Source: Arthrobacter sp. AZCC_0090
Lineage (GTDB): Bacteria > Actinomycetota > Actinomycetes > Actinomycetales > Micrococcaceae
Length of the DNA: 64,000 nucleotides
Assembly (NCBI RefSeq): GCF_014207375.1
Contig: NZ_JACHEE010000004.1
Location: 124,001 to 188,000 of the forward strand
Direction of reading: 5' to 3'
Below the pieces are notes generated by a model. The model was not told the DNA's origin. It saw nothing but the letters and a program-made list of their open reading frames with translations, and did no database searches. Made by a program: the position numbers and the translations under genes. This document shows positions 1-10,037 of this stretch, piece by piece (position 1 is the stretch's first letter; the number at the start of each line of letters is the position of its first letter).

Positions 1-873
1 CGTAGCCAGATGCTTGGCTTCCTGGCACGGAATTTCGGTTCTGTGTTCGTCTTGGCCCTCGCGCAAAGGGCGGAAGGCCGCTCCCCTTACGCGAAGGATC
101 CCGCTGCAACCCGCGCCATGGCGGCCGACGAACAGATCCATGAAGAGGTAGTCCGCGGCTTGGCGACACGCGGCCGCAACCGATTGTCCGGCACCTTCCG
201 GGCCGCGGTATTCGGTGCCAACGATGGCCTGGTCAGCAACCTTTCCCTCGTCATGGGCATGGCCGCCACCGGTGTGCCCGCCACGGTGGTCCTCTTCAGC
301 GGCATTGCGGGCCTCTTGGCAGGCGCCCTGTCCATGGGCGCCGGCGAATATGTCTCGGTCCGCTCGCAACTGGAGCTCCTCAAGGCCACCCGTCCCACCC
401 AGGCCACGTTGACTGCAGCCCCGTCCCTGGACATCGAACACAATGAGCTGGTCCTGGTGTATCTCGCACGGGGCATGTCGCATGAAGCCGCCGAACACCG
501 GGCTGCCGAACGCATGGGACTCTACAGCTGCGATTGCGATCCCAGCCTCTCGCTCCACCCAGAAGTGGAGGAAACGGTGAATGAGCACGAGGCCGTCGGC
601 TCCGCCTGGGGTGCTGCCATCTCCAGCTTCTGCTTCTTCGCCTCGGGCGCCATTGTGCCGATCCTGCCGTTCCTCTTCGGCATGACGGGCTTCGCTGCGC
701 TGGCTGTGGCCGGTACGCTGGTGGGCATCGCGCTTCTGTCGACTGGCGCCGTCGTCGGCCTGTTGTCCGGAACTTCACCGCTGACCCGCGGCCTCCGGCA
801 GCTCGCCATCGGACTCGGTGCGGCCGCGGCCACATATGGGCTGGGCCTCGTCTTCGGCGCTGTCATCGGTTAG
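1..873 (+). CDS. VIT/CCC1-family metal transporter, 5' end outside the window
   Basis: Integral membrane protein of the VIT1/CCC1 family, whose members move iron or manganese out of the cytosol. The reading frame is open to the left edge, so the first ATG visible at base 10 is probably internal. About 287 residues are present. The segment AVFGANDGLVSNLSLVMGMA is the characteristic first family helix, followed by GLLAGALSMGAGEYVSVRSQ. Further hydrophobic helices follow the acidic middle loop. Before the first helix there is a short stretch (EQIHEEVVRGL) that looks like the tail of the N-terminal ferritin-like domain found in the longer bacterial members. That would explain a start upstream of this window. 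Family confident; metal unknown. Confidence 0.85.
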   Translation, partial: RSQMLGFLARNFGSVFVLALAQRAEGRSPYAKDPAATRAMAADEQIHEEVVRGLATRGRNRLSGTFRAAVFGANDGLVSNLSLVMGMAATGVPATVVLFSGIAGLLAGALSMGAGEYVSVRSQLELLKATRPTQATLTAAPSLDIEHNELVLVYLARGMSHEAAEHRAAERMGLYSCDCDPSLSLHPEVEETVNEHEAVGSAWGAAISSFCFFASGAIVPILPFLFGMTGFAALAVAGTLVGIALLSTGAVVGLLSGTSPLTRGLRQLAIGLGAAAATYGLGLVFGAVIG

Positions 874-879
874 TAGCGC

Positions 880-1884
880 TTGCCCGCTTGGGGCGCGGGG
901 ATCAGGGACTTGGGGGAAGGCTTGCATTCGAACTACGGGTACGACGGCGGTCCGACGCCTCCCAAGCGGCGGTCCAGTACCGCCGTCGCGCTCTTCCGAA
1001 ACTTGATGGTGGTGGCGATCGTCGCGGCCGTGGCCGTGCTTGTGAGCGGTTTCCTCCGGGGCGATCCCCGCATCCTGGGCCTGCTTCCGAACCTGGGTTC
1101 CTCGGCACAGCCACCAAGCACTGACTCCGCCCGGGGCGCCGATCCAGGGCAGAGCACAGCTCCCGGGCAGGGCGTTGTTCCCGGGCAAGGGGCGCGAAAA
1201 GCCGCGCGTGCCCCGGACACCCCGCCACCTGGCTTGGAGGAAGCCGGCCACGCGCTCGGCTCCCCCGCCAAGCCAGCCGTGGCAAGCACCTCCTACAAAT
1301 TCTTGGCCACCAACGCCGATGGCACACCCGTGGGCTATTCACCGTGCCGGCCCTTGCACTACGTGGTCAACGCGGCCCTCGCCCCTGCCGGGTCCGAGGG
1401 GCTCATTGCCGACGCCATCGCCAAGATCGCCGCAGCTACGGGCCTCAAATTCGTCGACGACGGCGCCAGCACGGAAAGCCCTTCCGAGAAGCGCAAGCCA
1501 TACCAGGCAGCGCTCTACGGGGATCGATGGGCGCCCCTGCTGATTTCCTGGACCACTCCCGAAGCCGCCCCGGCATTGGCTGGATCCGTCATAGGCACCG
1601 GCGGCAGCACCATGTACAGCTTTGGCTCCGGTCCCAAGAGCTACGTGACGGGAAGCCTGGACCTGGACGCTCCGCAAATCACGGAACTCCTGGGCGTCCC
1701 CGGCGGTGCCCACTATGTCTCGGCGGTGGTTCAGCATGAACTGGGCCATGTGGTGGGCCTTGACCACGTAGAGGATCCAGTCCAGCTCATGTACCCGGAA
1801 ATCGGGGCTCCTGACGGCTTGGCGGCCGGAGACCTGAACGGCCTCTACAAGCTCGCATCCGCGCCATGTCGGAGCGACCTCTAG
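880..1884 (+). CDS. Matrixin-like zinc metalloprotease, membrane anchored
   Basis: Predicted zinc peptidase of 334 residues if the TTG at 880 is used; the start is uncertain and a TTG at 922 is an alternative. A single hydrophobic segment (residues about 42-59, LMVVAIVAAVAVLVSGFL) follows a short basic stretch and would act as a signal anchor. Next comes a long Pro/Ala/Gly-rich linker (about 72-135). The catalytic domain carries HELGHVVGLDH at about 286-296, which is the metzincin HExxHxxGxxH motif, followed by LMYPE at about 303-307, a likely Met-turn. The active site therefore lies outside the membrane. It starts 6 bp after the transporter stop, so the two may be cotranscribed. Substrate unknown. 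Confidence 0.75.
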   Translation: MPAWGAGIRDLGEGLHSNYGYDGGPTPPKRRSSTAVALFRNLMVVAIVAAVAVLVSGFLRGDPRILGLLPNLGSSAQPPSTDSARGADPGQSTAPGQGVVPGQGARKAARAPDTPPPGLEEAGHALGSPAKPAVASTSYKFLATNADGTPVGYSPCRPLHYVVNAALAPAGSEGLIADAIAKIAAATGLKFVDDGASTESPSEKRKPYQAALYGDRWAPLLISWTTPEAAPALAGSVIGTGGSTMYSFGSGPKSYVTGSLDLDAPQITELLGVPGGAHYVSAVVQHELGHVVGLDHVEDPVQLMYPEIGAPDGLAAGDLNGLYKLASAPCRSDL

Positions 1885-1889
1885 CCCTC

Positions 1890-2000
1890 CAGCCCACCAG
1901 CCCAAATCTGCCCAGCCCACCAGCCCAAATCTGCCCCGCCCACCACTGGACATGCCCAGCCCACCAGCCCAAATCTGCCCAGCCCACCACTGGACATGCC
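1890..2000. repeat. Short tandem array of two alternating units
   Basis: Five adjacent units directly after the metalloprotease stop. Units of 23 bp begin CAGCCCACCAGCCC and end AAATCTGCC (1890-1912, 1913-1935, 1957-1979). Units of 21 bp begin CNGCCCACCACTGG and end ACATGCC (1936-1956, 1980-2000). The array runs without a break into the hairpin repeat that follows, and the 21-bp unit shares its GGACATGCCCAGCC core with that hairpin. No coding potential is apparent. Confidence 0.8.
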
Positions 2001-2172
2001 CAGCCTTAGGTTCGAGCAGTGGACATATGAGTACTATGTCCACTGCTTGAGGCCAAGGCTGGGCATGCTCAACGGACCCCAAGCATTATGTCCAGTGCAA
2101 CTCGCCAAGGCTGGGCATGCTCAACGGACGTATAGGCATTATGTCCGTTGCTGTTGGTCAAGGCTGGACATG
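1991..2172. repeat. Hairpin repeat of the GGACATGCCCAGCC family plus partial copies
   Basis: A long imperfect inverted repeat. The inner arms GCAGTGGACATA (2016-2027) and TATGTCCACTGC (2035-2046) are perfect over 12 bp with a 7-bp loop. The outer arms are ACATGCCCAGCCTT on the left and CCAAGGCTGGGCATG on the right (ending near 2069). Further right-arm copies follow at about 2107-2121 and 2158-2172. Between them is a second small inverted repeat of GGAC and GTCC words. The same architecture recurs near 31.2 and 32.2 kb. Confidence 0.8.
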
Positions 2173-2209
2173 CTCAAAGGGAGTGCGCGCGTGCACGCTG
2201 GACATGTCC

Positions 2210-3100
2210 CTAGTTCAGGGCGGTTTCCCGCACCCGGACGGGCCTGAAGCTGGCCCCCGCGCCTGGATAGGACGGGACCTCGATCCGGGCGTGGCTGTGG
2301 ATCTCGCTCAGGGTGCCATTGGTGTGTTCGGCAATCTGTTCCAGGGTGGTCACCCACATCCGGTCCATGGCTTTGACTCGTTCGATCAGTTGCTCCAAGG
2401 CCAGCCTTGGAGGGGCGGCCGGAGATGAACGGGTGGTTGGTCAAGACGAAGCAACTACCTTGGGCGTGGTGGGCCTCGGCTTCCAGGGTCCACATCTCCA
2501 GGACCTTGGCCGGGCTTTCGATGACGCCACTACCTGTCACTCCGGGGTAGAACGCGTATTGTTCCCAATCGTCCAATGCCCGGTCCACGGGGATCTCCAC
2601 GACGTCCCGTGAATCGATGTCCCGTGAATCACTGTCCCGTGAACCGCCCGAGGCAACCGCGATGCCGTAGGGGGCATCGCCGTCGAGCAGGCTCGAATCG
2701 TAGAGGAAACCACGGTCCGCGAGCAGCGCAGGCGAATCCCAGTTCAGCTCCCACCACGGTGCCCTGTAGCCCCGCGGCCGGACCCCGGCCACCTTCGCGA
2801 GGGCTTCGAGCCCGCGGTCCAGGTAGCTGGCCTCGGTGGCGGCGCCGATTCCTTGCATGGGCTCGTGCAGGTGGGCGACTTCATGGCCGCCGTCGACGAT
2901 CCGGCGGACCACGTCCGGGTAGCTTTCCGCCGTGAACCCCGGGATAAAGAAGGTTCCCTGGACCTCTTGTCGCTCGAGGATCTTCAGGAGCCGCGGGACG
3001 GCGATTCTGGGTCCGTAGGACTGGTGGCTCATGAGGGACATGCGCCGCGTGCTCGTCGGATCGTGGGCGATGGTGCAGGATTCGTAGTCGCCGTCGTGGT
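2210..3100 (-). pseudogene. Polysaccharide deacetylase family gene, decayed
   Basis: Remnant of a NodB/PuuE-type carbohydrate esterase. Recognisable blocks are SLMSHQSYGPR, GTFFIPGF, RPRGYRAPWWELNWDSPALL and SCFVLTNHPFISGRP. Three lesions are visible. The 5' end is lost: reading upstream of the first ATG (3041) gives GDYESCTIAHDP, which belongs to the family, then breaks off near 3095 and meets a stop. The metal-binding region reads HEVAHLHEPM where the family normally has a few more residues (HEVGHHGYLHE), so one histidine is gone. Near 2405 the frame shifts; the true C-terminus (ALEQLIERVKAMDRMWV to VRETALN) continues in another frame and ends at 2210. It is unlikely to make an active enzyme. 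Confidence 0.7.
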
Positions 3101-3475
3101 GAGTTCCTCAGCGGCCGGCAGCTCCGGGCACAGTTGGACAGCATCCTGCAGGCCTCCGTTCAACAAAGTGCGAGCTATGCGGACAACGCCGAGTTGATCG
3201 CGCTTGCGGCACTCCCCCAGGCCGCGGCAGCTCGGCGCCGTCGTCGAGCATGACGAACAGCGGCGCTCGGAACTGATGCGGACCTTGGCGGTATGGCTGG
3301 ATACCGGGTGCAATACCGCGCAAGCGGCACGGGAACTGCACTTGGAACGGCAGTCGATGCACCACCGGCTCCAACGGATTTTCGAGTTGTGCGGCGGAGA
3401 CCCGCGCGGAACGGGCCGGCTGGTAGCGTTTCACCTGGCAACCCGCCTGGCGCGCCTCTACTCTGCGCGCCCGAT
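3098..3475 (+). pseudogene. PucR-type transcriptional regulator, C-terminal remnant
   Basis: Only the C-terminal part of a PucR/CdaR-like regulator is left. From about 3098 one frame reads GEFLSGRQLRAQLDSILQ and on to NAELIALAALPQ. The frame then shifts near 3225-3240 into QLGAVVEHDEQRRSELMRTL. The latter leads into WLDTGCNTAQAARELHLERQ, the C-terminal helix-turn-helix of the family. The remnant is open in frame with the downstream reductase but has no N-terminal domain. It lies head to head with the broken deacetylase gene, and both genes lose homology at the same place. One deletion probably removed both promoters and both N-termini. Confidence 0.65.
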
Positions 3476-3563
3476 CACGGCCTTTTCCACCGGATCCCGG
3501 GGTGCTTCACTGGAAAGAACGACGGCGGCCACGTCGCCTTTCGCCGCAACGGGAGGTACTCGA

Positions 3564-4130
3564 ATGCGCAAGATCATCCTGATGATGTCGGCGTCTTTGG
3601 ACGGATTCTTCGAGACGCTCGACCGGGACATCAGCTGGCACCTCGTCGATGACGAACTCCTCGGTTTCTTGAACGAGCAGTTCCGAGGGATGGGGGCCTT
3701 CATGTTCGGGCGCATCACTTACGATGTGATGGCCGATTACTGGAACACGGCCGCGCCGGATCCGGACATCTCGGCGCACATGTTCGAGTTCGCGGGGATC
3801 TGGCGCGAGATGCCCAAGTTCGTGTTTTCGCGGACCCTCACCCAGGCAGGCTCGAACACCACGGTGATTCACGACGTCGTGCCCGAACAAATAGCGGAAC
3901 TGAAGGCGCAGCCCGGCGGCGACATCGTCCTGAGCGGCGCAAATTTGGCTTCCGCGCTAATGCAGCACGGCTTGATCGACGAATTCCGGATTCGCGTAAA
4001 TCCCATAGTCCTCGGGCAGGGCCGGCCGCTGTTCGAGGACCCTGGTGTGCGGATGGGCCTCAGGCTGGAGGGGACACGCACCTTCCGCAACGGCGTGGTT
4101 TTGCTTCACTACTCGCGAAACGGCGCCTGA
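3564..4130 (+). CDS. Dihydrofolate reductase-like / RibD C-terminal domain protein
   Basis: A 188-residue protein of the YyaP/RibD-C reductase group, a dihydrofolate-reductase fold that uses NADPH; the true substrate of this subgroup is usually unknown. The start RKIILMMSASLDGFFE, the segment MFGRITYDVMADYW and the C-terminal block GGDIVLSGANLASALMQHGL then IDEFRIRVNPIVLGQGRPLF are typical. I chose the ATG at 3564 because GGGAGG lies 7 bp upstream and the family starts here. The open frame extends further upstream only through the PucR remnant. Its stop codon lies inside the terminator stem shared with purU. Confidence 0.8.
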   Translation: MRKIILMMSASLDGFFETLDRDISWHLVDDELLGFLNEQFRGMGAFMFGRITYDVMADYWNTAAPDPDISAHMFEFAGIWREMPKFVFSRTLTQAGSNTTVIHDVVPEQIAELKAQPGGDIVLSGANLASALMQHGLIDEFRIRVNPIVLGQGRPLFEDPGVRMGLRLEGTRTFRNGVVLLHYSRNGA

Positions 4131-4157
4131 ACGGCCCACCGTTTGGTGGGCCGTTCA
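4128..4157. terminator. Bidirectional terminator between DHFR-like gene and purU
   Basis: Perfect 13-bp stem TGAACGGCCCACC (4128-4140), loop GTTT, and GGTGGGCCGTTCA (4145-4157). It lies between two convergent genes and includes the TGA stop of the left gene. It can serve both strands. Confidence 0.8.
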
Positions 4158-4161
4158 AACC

Positions 4162-5070
4162 CTACTTCAGCACCACGGTCCTGCTCCCTTGCAGGATCAC
4201 ACGGCCTTCGCAGTGCCAGCGCACGGCGTTGCTGAGTGCTTTGCACTCGGTGTCGCGTCCGGCCGCGACCAGTTCGTCCGGCCCGAAGGTGTGGTCCACC
4301 TCCACCACTTGCTGGGCGATGATGGGTCCTTCGTCCAATTCCCCGTTGACGTAGTGGGCGGTGGCCCCTACCGTCTTGACGCCCCTGGCATGCGCTTGGT
4401 GGTACGGCTTGGCACCTTTAAAGCTGGGCAGGAACGAATGGTGGATGTTGATGGCACGGCCGTCCAGCTTCCGCGCGAGATCGTCGCTGAGGACCTGCAT
4501 GTAGCGGGCCAGGACCACCAGTTCGACGTCCAAGCGATCGATGAGATCAAGGAGTTGCCCCTCGGCCGCTGCCTTGGTGTCCGGGGTGACGGGCACATGG
4601 AAGAACGGAATGCCGTGCCATTCGACGGTCCGCCTGTGGTCCGGGTGGTTGGAGACTACCCCGACAATCTCGACGGGCAGTTCCCCGACGCGAGCCCGGA
4701 ACAGGAGGTCGTTGAGGCAATGCTCGAATTTGGAGACCATGATCAGCACCCGCCGTTTGGCCCCGTGGCGATTCAGCTGCCAGCGCATGCCGAACTTCTC
4801 GGCAACAGGGGCGAAGGCTTCCCGCAGCGCGTCAATCGTCGATTCGTCCCCTTCCGAGGCGAAATGGACCCGCATGAAGAAGTGGCGGTCCAGCTGGGAG
4901 TCGAATTGCTTGCTGTCGATGATGTCGCAGCCGTGCTCCAGGAGGAAGCCGGAAACGGCGTGCACGATCCCCCGTGTCTCCGGGCAATCGAGCGTCAGGA
5001 CATGCTCAACGGTGGTAGCCGGCAGCGCCGCTTCATGTCGCGGGGCGGTTTCATTTTGGGTCACAGTCAT
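4162..5070 (-). CDS. purU: Formyltetrahydrofolate deformylase
   Basis: Hydrolyses 10-formyl-tetrahydrofolate to formate and tetrahydrofolate. The N-terminal ACT-like domain (HVLTLDCPETRGIVHAVSGF) precedes a formyltransferase-type domain. That domain contains INIHHSFLPSFKGA, GATAHYVNGELDEGPII and the Asn/His/Asp catalytic set. The length (302 aa) is normal. I chose the ATG at 5070; a GTG at 5079 would overlap the sdaA stop more deeply. It is the last gene of the sarcosine operon. Its place there makes sense: dimethylglycine and sarcosine oxidation load folate with one-carbon units, and PurU frees the folate when those units exceed what GlyA can use. Confidence 0.92.
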   Translation of the reverse strand: MTVTQNETAPRHEAALPATTVEHVLTLDCPETRGIVHAVSGFLLEHGCDIIDSKQFDSQLDRHFFMRVHFASEGDESTIDALREAFAPVAEKFGMRWQLNRHGAKRRVLIMVSKFEHCLNDLLFRARVGELPVEIVGVVSNHPDHRRTVEWHGIPFFHVPVTPDTKAAAEGQLLDLIDRLDVELVVLARYMQVLSDDLARKLDGRAINIHHSFLPSFKGAKPYHQAHARGVKTVGATAHYVNGELDEGPIIAQQVVEVDHTFGPDELVAAGRDTECKALSNAVRWHCEGRVILQGSRTVVLK

Positions 5071-5072
5071 GG

Positions 5073-6464
5073 CTAGCACTCCACTACGTTGACGGCGAGG
5101 CCTCCGCGGGAGGTCTCCTTGTATTTGATTTTCATGTCCGCTCCTGTCTCTCGCATGGTTTTGATGGCTTTATCGAGGGATACTTTGTGGCTGCCGTCGC
5201 CGTGCAGGGCAAGGCGGGCGGCGTTGATGGCCTTCACGCTGGCGATCGCGTTGCGCTCGATGCACGGAATCTGCACCAGCCCGCCCACGGGATCGCAGGT
5301 GAGGCCGAGATTGTGTTCAATTCCTACTTCAGCGGCATTCTCCACTTGCTCGGGAGTGCCTCCGAGGACCTCGCAAAGGCCCGCGGCGGCCATCGAGCAG
5401 GCCGAGCCCACCTCACCTTGGCAACCGACTTCGGCACCCGAAATGGACGCATTGATCTTGAACAGGATCCCGACGGCGGCCGCGGCGAGCAAGAAGCGGA
5501 CCACACCGTCGTCGTCGGCTCCTTGCACGAATTTCGTGTAGTAGTGCAGCACCGCCGGCACAATGCCGGCCGCACCGTTGGTCGGTGCCGTGACGATGCG
5601 GCCGCCCGCGGCGTTTTCCTCGTTCACGGCCAGCGCGAACAGGTTCACCCATTCCATGGCGAGCAGTGGGTCTGCCGAGCTTGAGCCCTGCAGTCCGGCG
5701 TCGGTGGCGGCGAGCGTCTTGAACAACGACGGCGCCCGTCGCCTCACGTTCAAGCCTCCTGGAAGGATGCCTTCCGCGGCGCAGCCATTGTCCACGCATT
5801 CGCGCATGACGGCCCAGATTTGCAGCAATCGCTCGCGAAGTTCGGCCTCGCTCCTCCACACGAGCTCGTTGCCGAGCATGACGTCCGAAATGGACATGTC
5901 CTCCCGTGCACAGATCGCAAGGAGCTCGTCCGCGGTGCTGAAGGGGTATGGCAGCACGGTGTCGTCAGCAACCACTTTGTCGCTTCCAGACGCATCGCCG
6001 TCCACCACGAAACCGCCGCCGATCGAGTAGTAACTGCGCTCGCGCAGGACTTTCCCGGTGTGGTCCAAGGCGCGGAAAGTCATGCCGTTAGGGTGGGCAG
6101 GCAAAGATTTGCGCCGGTGAAGGACCACGTCTTCGTCCCAGTTGAAGTCCACGCGGTGGTGTCCGGCTATCCGCAATTCGGCGTCCAGGGCGGCCGCGGC
6201 AACCTGATCGTCGGCAGTGGACGTGTCCACCGTTTCCGGCGATTGGCCCTGCAGCCCGAGTACCACGGCCTTGTCCGAGCCGTGGCCGCGGCCGGTGGCG
6301 CCCAGCGAGCCGAAAAGCTCTGCCTGGACGCGCACCGTTGCCGCGAGTTGCCCGGAGGATTCCAGGCCGTCGGTGAACTGCTTTGCCGCCCGCATCGGGC
6401 CGACCGTGTGCGAAGACGACGGCCCGATGCCAATGGAAAACAGGTCAAGCACGCTCAGTGCCAT
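5073..6464 (-). CDS. sdaA: L-serine ammonia-lyase, single-chain iron-sulfur type
   Basis: Converts L-serine to pyruvate and ammonia. The 463-residue chain has the beta domain first ([23 protein letters not shown]) and the alpha domain second ([62 protein letters not shown]). The cysteines in the last segments are those that hold the oxygen-sensitive 4Fe-4S cluster in this family. The ATG overlaps the soxG stop as TGATG, so translation is probably coupled. In this operon it removes the serine made by GlyA from glycine, completing the flow of betaine carbon to pyruvate. Confidence 0.95.
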   Translation of the reverse strand: MALSVLDLFSIGIGPSSSHTVGPMRAAKQFTDGLESSGQLAATVRVQAELFGSLGATGRGHGSDKAVVLGLQGQSPETVDTSTADDQVAAAALDAELRIAGHHRVDFNWDEDVVLHRRKSLPAHPNGMTFRALDHTGKVLRERSYYSIGGGFVVDGDASGSDKVVADDTVLPYPFSTADELLAICAREDMSISDVMLGNELVWRSEAELRERLLQIWAVMRECVDNGCAAEGILPGGLNVRRRAPSLFKTLAATDAGLQGSSSADPLLAMEWVNLFALAVNEENAAGGRIVTAPTNGAAGIVPAVLHYYTKFVQGADDDGVVRFLLAAAAVGILFKINASISGAEVGCQGEVGSACSMAAAGLCEVLGGTPEQVENAAEVGIEHNLGLTCDPVGGLVQIPCIERNAIASVKAINAARLALHGDGSHKVSLDKAIKTMRETGADMKIKYKETSRGGLAVNVVEC

Positions 6465-7099
6465 CAGGGGACCTCAGGAGAGGCGAATTCCCTCATGCCG
6501 TCAAGCAGCCAACGGCCCAGGAAATCGGCGAACGAAGCCCTCGGGAAGATCCGGAAGCTGTCCTCCCCGGTCTTCAACAGCATCGCCGGGATGTTTCCGA
6601 TTTCCGTGGCCAGGGCCGTCCCGGTGCGGAAGGCGCGGGGGTGCAAGTCCAGCGAGCACCCCTTCTCCAGGACGTCCCGGGCACGGATGCCGGAAAGCTC
6701 GAAGGTGGTGCGGTTGGCGGACAAGTCCACCACCTGGCCCGGGTCGTCGCCCAAAGCCTCGACCAATGCGCGGACAAGGTCTCCGCCCAGGGAATCGTGG
6801 GCCGATTCCGGTGCGACCACCAGGAATTCGTCCGGCCCAAGCCACAAGGTGGTGGCCCTCTCGTCCCCACTGACCTCACCGCATGCCGCCGGCAGGCCGC
6901 CGGTCACGGACGCGAGGCGGGCTCCGGCGTCGGACGCCCGGTCAACCCGGACACCCACCATGGTCTGGAACGGGATCTCCTTCAACGCGACGGTTCCGGC
7001 CACGGAACCGGACTCGAAGGTCGGTGCCAGGTGCGACGCGGGGCTGCGGCGTGCCGCACGGAGCGTCTCGGGGTTTGCGGGTGTTGCTGTTTCAGCCAT
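6464..7099 (-). CDS. soxG: Sarcosine oxidase gamma subunit
   Basis: Smallest flavin-free helper subunit of heterotetrameric sarcosine oxidase, related to the folate-binding GcvT-like fold. It has 211 residues from the ATG at 7099 ([20 protein letters not shown]). The motifs [28 protein letters not shown] and [11 protein letters not shown] are typical of SoxG. The start overlaps the soxA stop by 8 bp. The open frame continues upstream without homology, so the longer start is rejected. Confidence 0.9.
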   Translation of the reverse strand: MAETATPANPETLRAARRSPASHLAPTFESGSVAGTVALKEIPFQTMVGVRVDRASDAGARLASVTGGLPAACGEVSGDERATTLWLGPDEFLVVAPESAHDSLGGDLVRALVEALGDDPGQVVDLSANRTTFELSGIRARDVLEKGCSLDLHPRAFRTGTALATEIGNIPAMLLKTGEDSFRIFPRASFADFLGRWLLDGMREFASPEVP

Positions 7100-10037
7100 C
7101 TTTACGGGTCCCTTCAGCGTCGAAAAGTACGGTTTCTCCCACAACGACGTCCAGCAACTGGTCGCCGACGGAGGCCACCAGGGTCTCGCCGATCCGGTTG
7201 CGGCCGTTGGTGATGAGTGCCAGGCCGAAGGACCGGCCCAAAGCGGCACTGTGGTAGCTCGAGGTCACGAAGCCCTGCATCGGCACGGGGCCGTAAGCCG
7301 GGTTGACGGGGATTCCCTTTTCCACGAGCTGGGTGCCTTCCGGAAGACGGAACGAACCGTCCGCCGGAAGGACGCTGACCAGGTGCTTGCGGTCAGTGCG
7401 AACAGCATCCTCGCGGCTGTAAGAACGCTTGCCGATGAAGTCCTTGGCCTTGGAAACGATCCACTCCATCCCGGCATCCTGCGGGGTGACTGTACCGTCC
7501 GTGTCCTGCCCGACAATCGGGTAGCCCTTCTCGGCACGAAGAACGTGCATGGTCTCCGTGCCGTACGGGGTGATGTTGAACTCGGCACCTGCGGCAGCAA
7601 CAGCTTCCCAGGTGTTGAGCCCATACCAGGACGGAACGTTGATTTCGTAGGCAAGCTCACCGGAGAACGAAATCCGGCAAACCCGTGCCTGAACTCCGGA
7701 GGCCAGCGTGGTCTCGCGGAACGTCATGAACGGGAACGCTTCGGCGTCCAGCCCGCCGTCGGCCGCCAGTTGCGGCGCAACTTTGGCGATCACGGCGCGG
7801 GATTTGGGTCCGACGACGGCAATCGTCGTCCACTGTTCGGTCACCGACGTGCACACCACATCGAGTTCCGGCCACTCGGTCTGGTGCCACTCCTCGAGCC
7901 AGTCAAGGACCTTCGCGGCGCCGCCGGTGGTGGTGGTCATGAAGTAGCGGCCCTCGTCGAGGCGCAAGGTCACACCGTCGTCGAAGATCATGCCGTCCGG
8001 GGTGCACATGACCCCGTAGCGGGCAGAGCCCGGAGCGAGCTTCTTGAACGCGTTGGTGTAGATGCGGTTCAGGAATTCACCGGCATCCTTGCCACGGATC
8101 TCGATCTTGCCCAAGGTGGTAGCGTCCATGAAGCCCACGGATTCCCGGACTGCCGCGCATTCGCGGAGCACGGCGGCGTCCATGTCCTCGCCCGCTTGCG
8201 GGTAGTACCACGGCCGCTTCCACTGGCCAACGTCCTCGAAGAGCGCTCCCTGGGCGACATGCCAGGGGTGGATGGAGGTCACTCGGGCGGGATCGAAAAG
8301 CTCGCCGCGCTGGCGTCCGGCCAACGCCGCGAAAGCCACCGGCGTGAAGGGTGCGCGGTAGGTGGTGGTGCCGATCTCGCCGATGCCGCGTTCAGCCTCG
8401 CCGGCCTGCTTGAGGGCCGCCGCGATCACGCCGATGGCGTTGACGCCGGAGGTCTTGCCCTGGTCGTTGGCGGTGCTGATGGAGGTGTACCGCTTGATGT
8501 GTTCCACCGAGCGCATGCCTGCCCCGGTGGAACGGAGCACGTCCGCCACGGACTGGTCGCGCTGGAAGTCTACGAAGTGGTGGTGCCATTCCCCCGCGTT
8601 TCCGCTCTGGCCCGGCACCAGCCACAACTGGCGGGTCGGGGCGGAGGCGACGGGCTCCTTGATCTCCGCGGGCACCGTCTGGGTGCTGAACCCCGCGGCG
8701 ACCGCTGCGGCGGCTCCAGCGGAGATGCCATCGCCGAGGCAGTCCCCGAGCTCGTAGCTTCCGCGTCCTGCGCCGGCCACGTGCTGGTCCTTGACGACGG
8801 AGCTCGGCACGAAGCCAGCCAGGTCTTCGTCCCAACGCAACTTCCCCTGGCGCTGGCTGTGGAGGTGAACTACAGGACTCCAGCCGCCGGAAACCGCCAG
8901 CAGATCGCAAGCGAGCCGTTCGACGCCGGAGGTGACTTCGCCGTCGTCGTTGAGGCTGCGGATGGTGACGCCGTCGATCCGGCCGTTCTCCCCCGCGCCA
9001 GAGGTATCGGCGACGGCGCTGCCGACGAGGACGCGGATGCCGCTTTCAACGGCGGCTGCCGCTTCGTCGCTGAGCTTCGGACGGGCGTCGACGACGGCGG
9101 CGACCTTGATGCCCGCGGCCAGCAGATCGGCGGCCAAAAGGTAGGCGGAATCGTTCGTGGTGCCGATGACGACCCGGCGCCCGGCAGCGACGGCGTAGCG
9201 GTTGAGGTAGCTCCGCACGGCGGAGGCCAGCATGATGCCCGGGCGATCGTTGTTTTCGAAGACGAGCGGACGCTCGTGCGCGCCGGGGGCCAGGATTACC
9301 TGCTTAGCACGGATGTGCCAAATACGCTGGCGGGAGACACCGTCCGCGGCCGGGCTGCTGAGGTGGTCCGTACGGTTCTGTGCCGCGATCACATAGTTCG
9401 CGTCATAGGAGCCGAATGCCGTGGTGCGGTTGAGGACGGTACATTCGGCGGCGGAAACGAGCTCGGCCTCCACGTCCGCGATCCACTCCAGTGCCGGCTT
9501 GCCTTCAATCACTTCGGCGAGATCCGGCGCAGTGGAACCGGACAGCAGCGAGCCGCCGAGCTCGGGCTGGTCATCGATCAGGATGACCCTGGCGCCGGTG
9601 CGGACCGCCTCACGGGCTGCCGCGAGGCCGGAAACGCCGCCGCCAACCACCAGGACGTCGGTGTGGACGTATTTCTTATCGTACTCGGCGCGGTCCTCGT
9701 TGGGATCGAGCTTGCCCAGGCCGTTCAGGAACTCAACGCTGAGCCCGTCCACGAGGGACACGGCGGTCGCGGGAAGCATCGACTCGGCGACGTGGCCGGG
9801 GAAGCGGGCAGCCACCTTGACCAAGGCGTTGGATTCTTCCACTCCGGCGGACATGATGCCGCGGGGGCGATTCTCATAGAGCGAGTTGCCGACGCTGATG
9901 CGGCCGTTGGCAAGCAGTGCCGAGGCAATGGTGTCTCCCGGGTGTCCGGTGTATTCCTGGCCATCGACGGTGAACTGCCAGGCGATGCTGCGGTCGATGC
10001 GGCCGCCGGTGGCGAGGCGGGCGTTCTGCGGGGTCAC
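7092..10037 (-). CDS. soxA: Sarcosine oxidase alpha subunit
   Basis: Large subunit (981 aa) of the cytosolic heterotetrameric enzyme that turns sarcosine, O2 and tetrahydrofolate into glycine, H2O2 and 5,10-methylene-tetrahydrofolate. Domain order: an N-terminal 2Fe-2S-like ubiquitin-fold region ([20 protein letters not shown]), an NAD-binding Rossmann domain ([21 protein letters not shown]), a middle SoxA/A3 region, and a C-terminal GcvT-like folate domain (from about residue 580; [20 protein letters not shown]). The start is a GTG that overlaps the soxD stop as GTGA, with GGAAGGAG just upstream. Length is standard. Confidence 0.95.
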   Translation of the reverse strand: MTPQNARLATGGRIDRSIAWQFTVDGQEYTGHPGDTIASALLANGRISVGNSLYENRPRGIMSAGVEESNALVKVAARFPGHVAESMLPATAVSLVDGLSVEFLNGLGKLDPNEDRAEYDKKYVHTDVLVVGGGVSGLAAAREAVRTGARVILIDDQPELGGSLLSGSTAPDLAEVIEGKPALEWIADVEAELVSAAECTVLNRTTAFGSYDANYVIAAQNRTDHLSSPAADGVSRQRIWHIRAKQVILAPGAHERPLVFENNDRPGIMLASAVRSYLNRYAVAAGRRVVIGTTNDSAYLLAADLLAAGIKVAAVVDARPKLSDEAAAAVESGIRVLVGSAVADTSGAGENGRIDGVTIRSLNDDGEVTSGVERLACDLLAVSGGWSPVVHLHSQRQGKLRWDEDLAGFVPSSVVKDQHVAGAGRGSYELGDCLGDGISAGAAAAVAAGFSTQTVPAEIKEPVASAPTRQLWLVPGQSGNAGEWHHHFVDFQRDQSVADVLRSTGAGMRSVEHIKRYTSISTANDQGKTSGVNAIGVIAAALKQAGEAERGIGEIGTTTYRAPFTPVAFAALAGRQRGELFDPARVTSIHPWHVAQGALFEDVGQWKRPWYYPQAGEDMDAAVLRECAAVRESVGFMDATTLGKIEIRGKDAGEFLNRIYTNAFKKLAPGSARYGVMCTPDGMIFDDGVTLRLDEGRYFMTTTTGGAAKVLDWLEEWHQTEWPELDVVCTSVTEQWTTIAVVGPKSRAVIAKVAPQLAADGGLDAEAFPFMTFRETTLASGVQARVCRISFSGELAYEINVPSWYGLNTWEAVAAAGAEFNITPYGTETMHVLRAEKGYPIVGQDTDGTVTPQDAGMEWIVSKAKDFIGKRSYSREDAVRTDRKHLVSVLPADGSFRLPEGTQLVEKGIPVNPAYGPVPMQGFVTSSYHSAALGRSFGLALITNGRNRIGETLVASVGDQLLDVVVGETVLFDAEGTRKDG

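Noticed and set aside
1890-2172. Possible CRISPR array
   Set aside because: Units are adjacent without unique spacers and vary in sequence; no cas genes are nearby.
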